Below, one piece after another: positions 23,452-34,961 of a DNA stretch of 64,000 nt. The position numbers and the translations under genes were made by a program. The notes beneath the pieces are model-generated. The model made no database searches. It saw only the letters and a program-made list of their open reading frames with translations, and was not told where the DNA came from. This DNA is from Moniliophthora roreri (Eukaryota > Basidiomycota > Agaricomycetes > Agaricales > Marasmiaceae): the NCBI GenBank assembly GCA_001466705.2, contig LATX02000185.1:649526-713525 (forward strand). The letters are read 5' to 3'. Numbering within the stretch: the first letter of the stretch is position 1; each line of letters opens with the position of its first letter.

Positions 23452-24455
23452 ATGACTGCAGCTGCTCCTGCTATACAGCTCATAAACGAAGATACCCCTC
23501 TACTATCGACGGCAGCATATATTTCCATGCCGGTCCTCACATTATCGACGCCAGTACCCTACGTCGGGTTCGCATATGCATTATTGCTGGAGATTGCTAC
23601 AGCAGCTCAAGTGAGTCGTTTATTCATTTTAAACCGCGTATTGACGTTTAATCGTCGAGGTGCCAGGAAGTAAAAACTGACAAAAATGCCTTCGAAAGGC
23701 TGGCCCATGATCTGTGCTCGCTAGTATTGCAAATAAAAGCGGTTTGCGAGCATATATCGCCCGGGGACGGAATATTGAACGAAGGCTCAGTTTTGTCTCT
23801 GATACTGCGCAATTACTTGGAAGAACTTAAAGAGTGCGTCTAGTCTCTCAAACTCGCAGTCCATCACTCACCCCCACCCTTCTTGCTCATATAGAACGCT
23901 CACCGAAATCCGAGATTTTACAAAGCATCGCACCAATAGAAGTTGGAAAGGTTACTTCGATAACAAATCAGACCTAGCGAAGATAGAAGAATTCCGTGAG
24001 CGTGTCCAGCAGGTATTAGTTGTTCTGAGGGTGTGTGATACTTTTTTTCGTTAACGTGATATCTGAACCAAGTAAAAACCACCCAGGCCCATTTGAATAT
24101 CAGCGTTTGCAGAACTCTGGACGGTATCGCAGACAGTATCGCTCATAGACAAGATTTAAATCAGGACGAGTTAAAGGAATGGGGCGGTGTACGACGAGAT
24201 AGCACTGAACCACTGCCTCCGGTTGAGAGGAAGACCAAAAATCCGTTTGCTTCTTTAACCGTGTCATCACCTCCGAATCCAAACCCGTCCTCTCCAATGT
24301 CCTTTGAACACCTACTAGAGTCTAGTGCAATCCGTGGCACCGTCACCTCCAACAATATCAAAGACGACAGCAATATTATAACCAATAACATTCACACCTC
24401 GTCGACAAACTGCAGAAATATTTATTACAATGACACGAGCTATTTCGGGCTCTAG
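23452..24455 (+). CDS. Helical-bundle protein (MLKL-like/HeLo-like family)
   Basis: Four exons: 23452-23610, 23667-23833, 23895-24030 and 24087-24455, predicted 276 aa, intron phases 0, 2, 0. Exon 1 ends VGFAYALLLEIATAAQ. Exon 2 has AFERLAHDLCSLVLQIK and LRNYLEELKE. Exon 3 has TLTEIRDFTKHR followed by KIEEFRERVQQVLVVLR. Exon 4 begins with a final helix (ISVCRTLDGIADSIAHRQDL) and continues into a Pro/Ser/Asn-rich tail without a membrane segment or Gly/Asn motif. It is the nearest relative of the tail-anchored gene at 8012-9392, and the two share near-identical intron junctions. ATG at 23452 is the first in frame. Function is unknown; membrane or adaptor roles are inferred from the fold family. 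Confidence 0.65.
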
Positions 24456-25986
24456 GTTCGCACAGTGTAGGTATGCTGTTTACAACTTTCTCCAGTCGCA
24501 AGCTAATATTATCGCTCAACCAGGTACAAATTATTTATTAATATGTTAATTTTCGAGTAATTGCTATCATGTATATGTATTTAATATTGTCTGTTATGCC
24601 ATGCAATATACCCCCGCCTTCGGAGCGAGAAGTACGACTTTTGATTGCGGCAGAAGAATCCAGAGCGCAGCTCGGCTCTGGACGACAAAGCTGTCTCGCA
24701 TTCGTGCTAGAGTTTTGATTAGCCTGCTATGTGAAGATCTAGCAAATGCCCGGTGTTGCAAGGTCCCTTTCCGCACGTAGCAAGATGGTCTGAGATTTCC
24801 TATTAATTTCAAGTTCGTACAGTCAAGCTCGCGATACTTACATCAGTGGAGGCAAAAAATGTCCCGTTCACACCGGACGATATAGCATCACAAATTTTTG
24901 CCAAAGTCTCATTCACGACACAATGGTTGACACGTTTGTATCTGCGAGGAATCTGCGAGTACAGAGCAGCCAGGGTACGCAAATCCACAATACAGCGTAT
25001 CCAAATCATACAAAGTTAATAAATACAGTCCAGCAATAAGTTGGCGACAATCCTCCTACCATCGAGGGAAGCTGATAGAGTACGTTTCGAACGTGGGGTA
25101 TGACCTTTGGATGGAGGAAGCACGCCTCGTGGAATCGGGGAGAGCCGAGTTCAATGGGGGTTCTAGGAGTTGTGTAACGACCTGATATTATTGAACTTGT
25201 CCAGAAACCAGCGTGAGCTTCCGATGGTTCTTCTCCTAAAAATTTGAGGCCCAGTTTGCACTGGCGTCAACGATGAAAAATTATGGGGTTACTCGACCAT
25301 CTTCTGCGTACCATCAGATTACTTGAGTGCTTCTAAAGGTTTCTACCTCTCGTTTTAGTCGCAGTATTTGTTGATCCATTTTCTTTCTCTGTCTCTATTT
25401 TCGGCCTTTGCTGATTGGTAGACGTAGGCTCAGCGCTCAGCGCTCAGGGCCTGTAAAAAGTGTGAATACTTGTGTAGATATCTGAACAAGAAACGAGGAG
25501 AGCCTAACTTGCAAATTTTAGCCCAGAGCTTGAGTCCTACGACAGACAGAGCTGTTTTCAGGTAGACATCCCTGACGTGTATCATCATCTGAGTGTTCGC
25601 CTTTTAGGTTGTCGACGTTCAGGTCGACGTTCAAGGCAGAATCCCGTGGCACAGCCACATCAACATTCGGTGAAGCTCCAACGCCGTCTCAATATCCAGC
25701 AGTAACGCGTCCTGTTTTGTAATCCATTTCTCGCACAAAAATTGTATTTTTCAGCTTTTCGGGTACCATAAGGCACTCACGCACTTGATATATACACCTC
25801 TCACCGTGTAAAAACTAACCCTCCGTCGAATTGAATGCCATGGCCATTGAGCTCGCATTGAGCCACAACGCCTCGAGACAATGGTTAAGATATCCTGTAT
25901 CACGGTATAAAGCAGCCACAAAGTTAGGCCAAGTATAGTACAATGTAAAGTATATAAATCATAATGATAGCCTCCAATAATTTAGA
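24456..25986. other. Intergenic; left half of a diverged duplication
   Basis: 25.05-25.70 kb resembles 27.20-27.66 kb (shared TTCTGCGTACCATC, TGAGCTTCCGA and CACAGCCACATCAACA). No intact frame crosses either copy. A direct GCGCTCA doublet sits at about 25432-25447. Confidence 0.4.
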
Positions 25987-26478
25987 TCAGTAGTAGCGGT
26001 TCTGCCAGTATGACCAGCTCGTGTGGGTCTCTCGCTTGCTTCCGCCGCTAGGAACGACGATTTCGTCGTGGTCTGCATCCCAATCATATCGACTAATGGG
26101 ACGATTAACTAGCAAAAGTCACAAACGTTAATGACGTATGATACAAATAGCAGATAGGATGATACTCACCAGCTTTAGCATAATAGGAAGCCAGGAAATA
26201 GTTTCTCATAACGTTTTCATTAAATTCGTCGTCTTCGGGTGGCACTAAAACGAAAAGTGCCCGGATCGTAATGCAAAAGCTTATATCCAAGCAGAAAAGA
26301 ACTCACCAGAGTGTGCACCAGATCGTGGAACTGGTTCATACTCGTATGGGGTACGATTTTGGCTGTCCCTGTGGATTTCCGCTACGACCTGGTAGAGTAG
26401 GCTGTATTGACGGGGAATTATTGGCTTGAAGCTGAGGTCCGCGATGGTAGAAGCGGTCGTAGCGGTCACGGTAGTCAT
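25987..26478 (-). CDS. Small unrecognised protein, three exons
   Basis: Exons 26478-26307, 26244-26170 and 26108-25987 join with continuous phase (1, 1) through introns of 62 and 61 nt with GTGAGT donors, giving 122 aa. The middle exon reads PPEDDEFNENVMRNYFLASY and the last contains SRYDWDADHDEIVVPSGG, both polar and likely soluble. There is no signal peptide or membrane segment. I do not recognise a family. The first exon also has an open alternative frame containing DYRDRYDRFYHRG, so the N-terminus may be wrong and an upstream exon may exist. Confidence 0.5.
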
Positions 26479-27892
26479 GCTGAATGTACAGTAAAGTAAT
26501 CCAAGGGTGCTGGCACAAAATCGTTGGGGAAAAACCAATCCAAAACATTCTAGCTTTATATGACCACCAGCGCTTGATAAAATCATAAGCGAACCGTGTC
26601 CGCCTATTGTAAATCGAAAGTGGTGAACAATCGACTTTAGATTTAGATACCACAGTCACAGGGGAAGTTTCGTAAATCTGTTGGAATCGTCTTCGGCAAT
26701 CTGGTTATATCCGAGAGGGGACAATGACAAGTTTTGTTCTCGACAATGAACATTTAGACAGTCGTGCATTGTCCAGTCCAATAAGACAAGTTTTTGGAAC
26801 GCCAGAGAAGGAGATTGGGGGAAGCTGGAGGTGATAGCAGACTGGTCGACGATTATGCGTTGCTCAAGGCGAGCCTGAGGAAGGCCCAGCTTCGGCGAAG
26901 TAGACACCTAAAGGAGGAAACAACCAGTTCCACATCAAAAGTTAGAAACCTATAGTCACATACTGTACCCCAGAGCAGATTGTGCACGGGCCATGGTGGC
27001 ATAAAGGCGTTCACGAGGCGCTCGGTGATAAGTCCGCGTCGTTCAGGGTCCAGCTTTGATCGTTCTTCAAGGACAATGAGATCTATGTAAGAACTGGCTC
27101 ACATACTCGCCACGCGCCAGCAAATTCTAAACAGGCCAAACTACACTATCCGATGTAAAGTATAACCGTGAACAATGGGCGTATCATGGTATTGAAACGG
27201 AGTAGGGATGCCAGATTTCAGGGTTCAACGTGGTTGACAATGGTAATCAGTGCCATCGGGGCAAAGCCAACTTTGGATACTGGAGTCGATCTCCTTTGTT
27301 GAAAGGTCGGCATGAGCTTCCGAGAATCCTTGTCCCAAAACGTGAGCCCTAGTTCGGAAGAGATACTCCACTGTCTTCTGCGTACCATCGGATCATCCAA
27401 GTGAATCTACCTCTCCGTCACGAGATCGGCATTTTTCTCTGTCAGAATTTTCGGCGACTCCATTCTTGAAAATAAGCCATGACCGGTAGGAAATCTATAC
27501 AAGTGATCAAGAAACGATGGAATAGACCATACCGTAAGCTCGAATCCTACGGGAGAAAGGACCGGTTTCCGATAGCTGATGCTCTCGGTCCACGTCGTTC
27601 GCGATGGGAGCAGGATCAGAGAAGGCGAACACAGCCACATCAACACCTCATGTCGACAAATCGGGTAAGTGAATTGACAGTTTTCGCGTGCTTTGATTCT
27701 TTGACACATTACAAAGCATGCCAACGCAAATCAATTCCTATACATATGTTCCTATCGATATTAGACGAAACTAGGGTATATATAATATTATAGATACAAA
27801 TTCCTCCATCCATAGCCAAAAATACATATTCATATATGTGTCCACGCCGAACGAGACTGAGACTACTCTCCCTCACTCATCGCCCGGCTCAT
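26479..27892. other. Intergenic; right half of a diverged duplication
   Basis: A CTTTAG acceptor near 26908 opens a minus-strand frame of about 83 codons (SFPQSPSLAFQKLVLLDW in part) but no upstream exon fits its phase. The 27.20-27.66 kb segment is the diverged partner of 25.05-25.70 kb. Confidence 0.35.
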
Positions 27893-30832
27893 TCAAAACC
27901 CCAACTGCTCCACAAAACTCTGCCAACTAGCATCTAGCACCGGTGTTCCCATACCCATACCCATTCCCATAGTCATACCGCTCAAAACTCCAGGACTACC
28001 AACGCCAAACAACTCTGTACCTCCTACTCCCGTACCACCGCCTCCTCCCGAGAAAGCAGACCCAACGCCAAAATCAAAATCAAACGCCCCGGATCCGGAT
28101 GTAGATGACTCTGGTGCGTGTGCGGGTACATTGCCATCAAAGAACCCAGGTCCGAATGTATCCATATCCTCCGCTATTGTAGCGTGCATGGCTACTTCTT
28201 CCACTTCCTCATCGGAGCTAGTATCAGAATAGGGGTTAGGAACTGGCGAAACGAGTCTCGTCTTGCCGCCCAACCGATCGAGCTCCGCCTCGGTCAGGTG
28301 CCTGTCGAGAGGTATAGTAGTGGGTGAAGAAAGCGTTTCTTTAGCTTTTTTGTGTAGGCAGCGGATGGTTTCCTGTATAATGATCATTATTCATCAAGGA
28401 AAGACAGAAGAAAGGAAGATAGGGGCTTACAAGAAGGTTGGCGGCGGATCTACCTCCGGCAGCTGAAGCTTCTTCGTACACCTTGAGCGCTGCGTCAAGT
28501 TCTTCCATAGCTGAATGCGAGAGCCTATTCGACGGGGCCCGAGAGATGAGTATACATAGGACGATCTGTGTGGGTAAAGGCGAGGTCGTCAGCATTCCTC
28601 ATTCCTATCCCGGAAAGAAAGAACGCCAGACGCAGGAGCTCGAGAACACGTAGACACGAAACTGGAAAAACGCAAAAGAAAACATCATGACCACTCACAC
28701 ATGCACTCAGCCCCCAACTCCAACCTACACCCCATCTCGCAGCTTTCCCCGGCGCAACAGTATGCAAATGCCTCAACCCCTGCAATATCCTCCACGCCGA
28801 ACGGTACGTCGCCATCAAGGACGGTAAAAACTTTTGATTGTTCACATTTTGCGGGGAGCCTGGATTAGAACCGTCTGAAGCGCTAGGCGTGAAGAGAAGT
28901 GACGTGAAGAACGGTTTGTGGAGGTTTAGGAGCGCTAAGCAGCAAAGGAAGACGTTAGAAAGAAAGGCAGAGGGGAAGCGACAAGACACGTACTGTTCTC
29001 CTTGTAACACAAAACCAACATCCGTTCCATCTCTCTTCCTTGCCATCCTCTTCCCCTTGGACCGCTGTCTACTCCCGCGCCCCGTTCAGTTGAACAGTTT
29101 GGTCGGAGGTGTAAAGGTACGGGAAAGTCCCTAATCTTGCGGTCTGATTCGAGGATGAGTGTATACGAGGGCGACGAGGCGCTAAAGCACGATTGGAGGA
29201 TGGTGTGGATGAACAGTGTATATGTATATGTCCATGAATGAACTAGGCTTCTACGTCAGCGAACGAAGAATAGAGAGTCAGACAGGGAGACAGACACGTA
29301 CAGCTCATTTCCAACGAATCCGACGTAGAAGGCGAAGAAGAGGCAAAAGGCCCTTCATCAGACGGGAAGGGACAGTCAATATACACTGGAGCAAGGTTTG
29401 GCGGCCTGCCAAACGAAAACGACATCCACGTGTCCAATGCAAACAGTTGCCAAAAGACGCGGTTACGTCTTTGTTGTTGAATGAGCGGTAAACTCCATCG
29501 TGCGCTGTTGAGGTCTGTTAGAATTGCAAGTTTAATGAGTAAGCAAAAGTAAAATGGCAAGACAAGCACGAGACACGCACGTAACCCAATACTCAGCCCC
29601 AATCTCAACGCATGCCCACTAACTGGTAACCCCGAATTTGTACCGAGAGCTTGCCAGTCACTGAGTTCTAGGTATATAGCTAGATGTAGAGCAGCCTCTA
29701 CACCACGAAGCGTGGTTCGTTTGAAAGGTGCCTGCAAACTACAGGTCGCACGTGCGAGGTAGTAGTATTCCTGAGCTTGGATGGAGTATGGGGGTAATGT
29801 AGGATCGAAGAGAGATGCCAATGCAAAGATGGAATAGAGGAGAGCGAGGAGGTGATGGTCGATACATTGTTTCTTGGGATGTAGAGTTGAGGAAGAGGAA
29901 GGTGCCGGTTGAGGAATGTTTTCTGATGTAAACGTCGTATACGCCGGCGCACGATATATCCCACTCAACACTTCGTCCAAGAGTTCCTCTCTCGGTATAG
30001 GGTGATATAAACCGCCCCCTTCGGTCAGGTAGACCTCGCATAACCGAATAGCTTCCCCGAGTGGTGGTAAGAGGCGAAAAAGCTCTTCACCGAGCTGTTG
30101 GGGATCCTTGTCCGAGTCTGTACACGTAGCCCCAATGATCTTTTTAGATATTCGAGGACAATCTGGTTCTGTTTGTGGTGTCGGAGAGGATAAAGCCCGG
30201 ATGAGAAACTCGGAACGGGCGGTTTTGCCTAGGAACGTGGATTCGCCGTTCGATGAGATGCTGAGGGTGCCAAACGAGTCTATCAGGGTGTCTTCTCCTG
30301 AATCCTGTGTCTGTGATGCATCTGTCGGGCTCGAGGAACTGGCAGCGGCGTTTGGGCTGGATGATGATGAACTGGCTCCTGTCGACGTCAGCGGCATCTT
30401 CAACCCCAACAACTCATCTCGCAGCAATACATGATCCTCCCCTGGCCCTATAGCATTTCGCAATGCATCCTCCAACTCTCGTACTCGCTCACATAACCGC
30501 TCGATGCGCTCGTGTAGCTCCTCGGTATTGGCAAGGACCAGTCGGTTGTGTTTGCCTGCAGTCAAGGAGCCGTCTGGGCAGATAGTTGCGCAGCCTCTGG
30601 AGACGCATTTCTCGCAAGGAACCTTTTTATCGCAGCGTAGCTTGAGACGGCGGCATTCGGCACAGGATGTGGGGCTAGTGGAAGAGGTACGGGAGAAGAA
30701 ATGAGAAGAAACGGGATTCAAGAGATGAGTATCACGGGAGAAGGACACAACGTTGGGGACTCACACTCTCCCAGGCTTCCGCCTTCCAAGCGGTAAAGCT
30801 TCTCGTTCTTTTTCTTTCGGTGTTACTCCCAT
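27893..30832 (-). CDS. Zn2Cys6 fungal-specific transcription factor
   Basis: Seven exons: 30832-30765, 30674-29581, 29514-29302, 29242-28994, 28934-28699, 28565-28431 and 28372-27893, predicted 824 aa with continuous phase throughout. The binuclear zinc cluster is at residues 27-55 with cysteines at 27, 30, 37, 43, 46 and 55 (CAECRRLKLRC; PCEKCVSRGC). A coiled-coil linker follows (EELHERIERLCERVRELE). The Fungal_trans middle-homology region spans roughly 230-560, including RNRVFWQLFALDTWMSFSFG and IRDFPVPLHLRPNCS. The C-terminal tail is acidic then Gly/Met-rich, as in activation domains. It acts as a nuclear DNA-binding regulator; targets are unknown. The short first exon splits just before the zinc cluster, as is common in this family. 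The protein is complete. Confidence 0.9.
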
Positions 30833-32727
30833 TCCGCAACAGTCGGTTTGTAAGGAGCCAGGAGTAAGTATCACTAATATCACTAATATTTTTTTTTTCA
30901 GAGCCGGCAAATTCGTGCCGCGTGTCTCCTTGATCATGATGCGCCCACAGACCAACTGCCTTACTCGAGAAATCCATCTCTGTCGCCATCACCACCATCA
31001 CCGTTGACTGAATAACGTGGGGAGTCGACAAGGAATTACAGCAGAGGTTGCCTTTTCAACGATATCACATTGTATGATGAATACAGCATTATGTCCTATA
31101 AGCTTCATTCCCAATGTCCAAGACAAGACTGGCGCGTTATAGGCTCATCAAACAAAAGATCTTCCCAGCGAACAGCAGGAGCTCTGGGGCCCCAATGATT
31201 GACCCAATGATTGATGTAGGGGCGATGAAGGCTTGGAGTCCTCCGAATCAGGATCGGATGCCTGGGCGCTTCACTTCTATCTGGGTTACATGAACATGTC
31301 ACTACTATACCACCTTCTCCGAGGTCTCCGGGATCTTTCTGCCATGGTATGTGCGTGTCCCAAGTCCAAGCACTAATAAAATGTCCCTAGAGCTTCCGCT
31401 TCCAATGACATTGTTGAAGGCAACGCTTCGTCAAGTATCCTCTAGGCATACTGTAATCATGAGCAAACAGGTTCTTCGTGCTGGTAACAAGATACATACC
31501 GGGCCCAAAGGCTCTCATCTCTCGGGGTGCACTGAGTGCCTGAAGTAGAAGACAGCCTTTATCCAGCGAGTGAATTTGAGGTAGCTCTGTAGGCAATATC
31601 ATTGTACCTAAAACATAGGCAGCTTTAGACACAGGTGTAATTGTGAAAATGGGAGCTTACTGGTTTTTCATGCTCTAAATGGTCTCTTAGGTGTTATTGG
31701 GGAATTGCAAATATTGGAACAGTCACCAGCAAGTCTACACCTCCTAATCTTGAGGACTACTTTGACTGATGAGCCTCAACTGCCAACTTGAAGTGTAGAC
31801 ATCTCCAGATAGAGATAGTGGTATTGGGCTGGATTTGAAAGCTGTCAGCCCTGGTAACCTGTCTGAGGAAAGGCCAGAGATGTCATTGAAGTTTTAAGCA
31901 GGGGGCACACATTGGCTTTCATGGGATGGGTACCATTCTGAACAAGAACTGGGTGAATATCCCAAAACTTGGAAACAAGGCTATTTTTGCACTAGAAAAG
32001 GAGTCAACATTCTATTGTAGACCCTATCCAAGACTAGAATTCACTGACCTATACTGGTATTTCTCCAAGGTTACAAGTCTGCTTAGACTCCAGCAGATGT
32101 GAGAGGCTATAACTCCCATGACTCCTTGTATGATCCTCAAAAACTGGTGGCTGGCAAATGTCAGTGGTTGCAATGGGTCTCTGAGGATGATATCACCTGG
32201 GGGGTCCTCTCTGGTGTATTTTTTGTAATCCCACCAAAGTGATACTAGGCAATCAAGATTCAAGGCTGGAGCATGAAGACCAGAGATACATTGTTGAAGT
32301 TTTGCATAAACATTATTACAGACTCCATTTTTGACTGAAGCACTTTAGTTTTAACACATGGTAGATATATAATGTTCAATAATCAAATTTAAGAGATGAT
32401 GGACTTGGAATCAGAAACAAAAATTCAGTGATGTTTTGAGCCAGGGTGTTGTTCATCTTTTCATTGATCTAAAACTTTCCAGTCAGTGCCAGATCAACAT
32501 CTGGAAACAGGCCCCATTGAGGGTTTGCTCCAAGTAAGATGGTTTCTTTGGATCAGGCCTTGAAACATTGCTATAAACCATAATGTGATCACTAGAAGAA
32601 CAGGCTTGGAGTGGCACAAGTGTTTGTGGGCATTCTAGATCTCTGAGTTGATCAAGTCTAAATGAATTATACAAGAGGACATAAACATGCTGTGGCAAAT
32701 ATACTGAAGGGTATCACTGCACACTAG
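30833..32727. other. Promoter region then CpG-poor non-coding DNA
   Basis: 30.8-31.1 kb is the likely upstream region of the transcription factor. From about 31.6 kb the sequence loses CpG and becomes AT-richer, resembling the transposon-dense DNA further right. No gene is supported. Confidence 0.4.
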
Positions 32728-33764
32728 CTAATTAACCAGTTGGTATAGAGGGGCATGACTGAGTAATTGGATAATTTGTGTCTCAAAGGAACGGTAGGCA
32801 AGTAGTAGTAAAAGCTGGACAATGAACATGTCAAGGGATGAAGCAAAGTCTAATAATTGTTGATATAAGAATATTGGAATGCCATCAATAGTAAATTGAT
32901 CTGGCCTGAACCCTGAGAATTAAAGCCATGAGATTTGACAGTCAATGAAATGACCACTTGACTCACCAGTGTTGAATTGGATGGATGGGTAAATGATCAT
33001 GTGGGGTCCACCTAAGTTGACCTGATTTCCCCGTACAACATTGTACTGTCCACCTAAGACAGTAAATTCTGAGGCTCCTGAAAACATTTCCAATGGACCC
33101 CTGTCATCCTCATGTTCAATGGGTTCTGGAGGCTCGTTTGATTGTGGGGACTCATTTGATTGTGGGAGCCTGTTTGATGTTGTTCGCTTGCTCCGGAGCT
33201 AGGAAGTTGCCAATGATTCATTCCTACTGCTATAACTGTAATGTTTTAAGTCAATGCTCACCTTGGGATTAAAGTCGGGATCAATAATGAATCCATGCAT
33301 GAATTTGCGATATTTCCTTAACCTGTAATCATCACTGAAGCTACAGAGGAACGCTGCCAGCCGACTACGGGTGGTGGAAATTGTGGCGAAAGTATCAATA
33401 TCCTTAAGCCTCCTATAACAAGGAATTACTATACGCATCAAAGAACTGGGACCAAAGGACATACTGATGCAATCTGCAAATCTTATCACGATATGAAGCA
33501 ACCAGTGCTTCATCAAGCCCAGGGGCCGCCACAACAGCTATAAAGACGGCTTCACAAGATTCTCGCGCTAGTTTTGAAAAAAATGGATGCTACATGCAAA
33601 GTCATATTCTGAGGAGAAAGGTGTAGAGCTGAAAATACCTGGGTGTCATATTGATGTACACGCAATGCCAGCTTAGCACTCTCCTGTAAGGAGGACTGTG
33701 ATATGGACACCTCCTCCAATGTCCTCAGTACCAAATCCAGTTTGGCATCCCTTGTGGTCCCCAT
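32728..33764 (-). CDS. Helical-bundle protein with GGQYN motif and conserved C-terminal module
   Basis: Five exons: 33764-33639, 33589-33465, 33412-33262, 33198-32967 and 32912-32728, predicted 272 aa, phases 0, 2, 0, 1. Exons 1-3 form the bundle: LDLVLRTLEEV and KLALRVHQYD; FFSKLARESCEAVFIAVVAA; RLKDIDTFATISTTRSRLAAF followed by RLRKYRKFMHGFIID. A Pro/Ser/Asn-rich acidic linker follows, then EFTVLGGQYNVVRGNQVN (about residues 178-195; 33010-33070). The last exon begins FRPDQFTIDGIPIFLYQ and contains a leucine-rich hydrophobic helix (FIVQLLLLLAY). The decayed copy at 14.35-15.84 kb conserves every part. The motif resembles the Gly/Asn motif of the 20.8-kb gene. It is the best intact representative of bundle-plus-motif. 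The last two exons lie in CpG-poor DNA. Biochemical role is unknown. Confidence 0.65.
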
Positions 33765-34582
33765 TGACACTGTAAATTTTTGCGATTCTGTGCACAGTAC
33801 GAGGTTGTGAAAGAGGAAGATGAGGCAAGATATTCCTATGGCGGAAGGGAAATTTATAATTCAATCCACGAGTTTGACACATGTTGTATATAATCATGGG
33901 CTCACGACCTCCTGCATCTCCAACGCTTGTCAGCATGCGTCCTGCAGGCAAGAACGCGTTGTGGCATTAAACTGGCTATGAATCAATAGATAAGGTCCAT
34001 ATTCCATGCTTCTTTGCTTTTCCAGCACGAGTACCACGACGAGATATCCTCGAAGGCTTCTGAGGGGGTGGAATGGCGTTAGAAAAGAGTATGGGCTCGA
34101 AGTAATGGTTGAGAGAACGAGGAGCAGTCATTGACTCAGAGTCATTGCCAGAATGGCCGAGACCACCTAACAGGCCGTCGTAATTTGAATAATGAAATGC
34201 CATCATGAACGCAATATTCCACCTTTGTGTCCCAGATCGGAACTGATAAGACACCAGAAACCGAGCTTTACTTGGCATCGGATCAGACTAATTCTGTGTG
34301 GAAATTAGGCGCACCTCGTTACACCTCTCCTCCGCCTTCCATTGCACCTCTCTCACATCGCCTCAGACCTCCCCAAGCCCTCAAGTTCCAAGCTTCAAGC
34401 TCCCACTGAGATGTTACTGGACTCTATTAGACGGTATTCGACGAATCCGCGAAAATCTGACACGTACCTGACGTTCATCCGATCAACCCCACTTGACGAC
34501 TTCTTCCCGGGCCTCTAACCAAAAGAGGACACTTCAGAAAAGAACAGTGCTTAGAAAAAGAGAACTTGTGCCTTGCGGTCCG
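33765..34582. other. Intergenic with a doubtful minus-strand ORF
   Basis: Minus-strand frame 34278-33976 (100 codons, including SRISRRGTRAGKAKKHG) has a basic C-terminal stretch but no recognisable domain. Confidence 0.3.
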
Positions 34583-34961
34583 TGTTACAGTCAAGGGAAG
34601 TCCGAGGACTTATAGGACGGTTATTGTACTTTTACTCCGCTTTTCGTCATCTTGCTTAGTTTTTCCCTTACAAATTGTTCTATCAGTTTCTTTCAGTTTC
34701 TTTTACTTACAAAGACTCACCATACTTACTCATAGTAGCTATTTTTAGTTCTGAGTATTAGTCATAGTTAGAGTCTTCTTGTATAAATATACTTAACCAG
34801 TTGACAAGCTTCTCTAGCTTGACCTGGTTAAACCTTATCATAACCTTGTCTGATCATTAACTCTATCTTAAGTCAATTCATCAGATCTAATTGACTTCAA
34901 GAATCAAGTCCTTCAAGCTCAAACTTGAACTTAGTGTTGACAGCGAAGGACTCGCGTAACA
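34583..34961. mobile_element. Solo LTR (379 bp) with perfect 5-bp target duplication
   Basis: It begins TGTTAC and ends GTAACA, with GTCCG directly repeated on both sides (34578-34582 and 34962-34966). It contains a TATA-like TATAAATATA near 34780. No internal retrotransposon sequence is adjacent, so recombination between LTRs has left a solo copy. The intact target duplication suggests a fairly recent insertion. Confidence 0.9.

Noticed and set aside
26656..26994. Two-exon small protein starting at an ATG in a strong context (26994)
   Set aside because: The available donors give phases that do not match the open downstream frame; every join runs into a stop.
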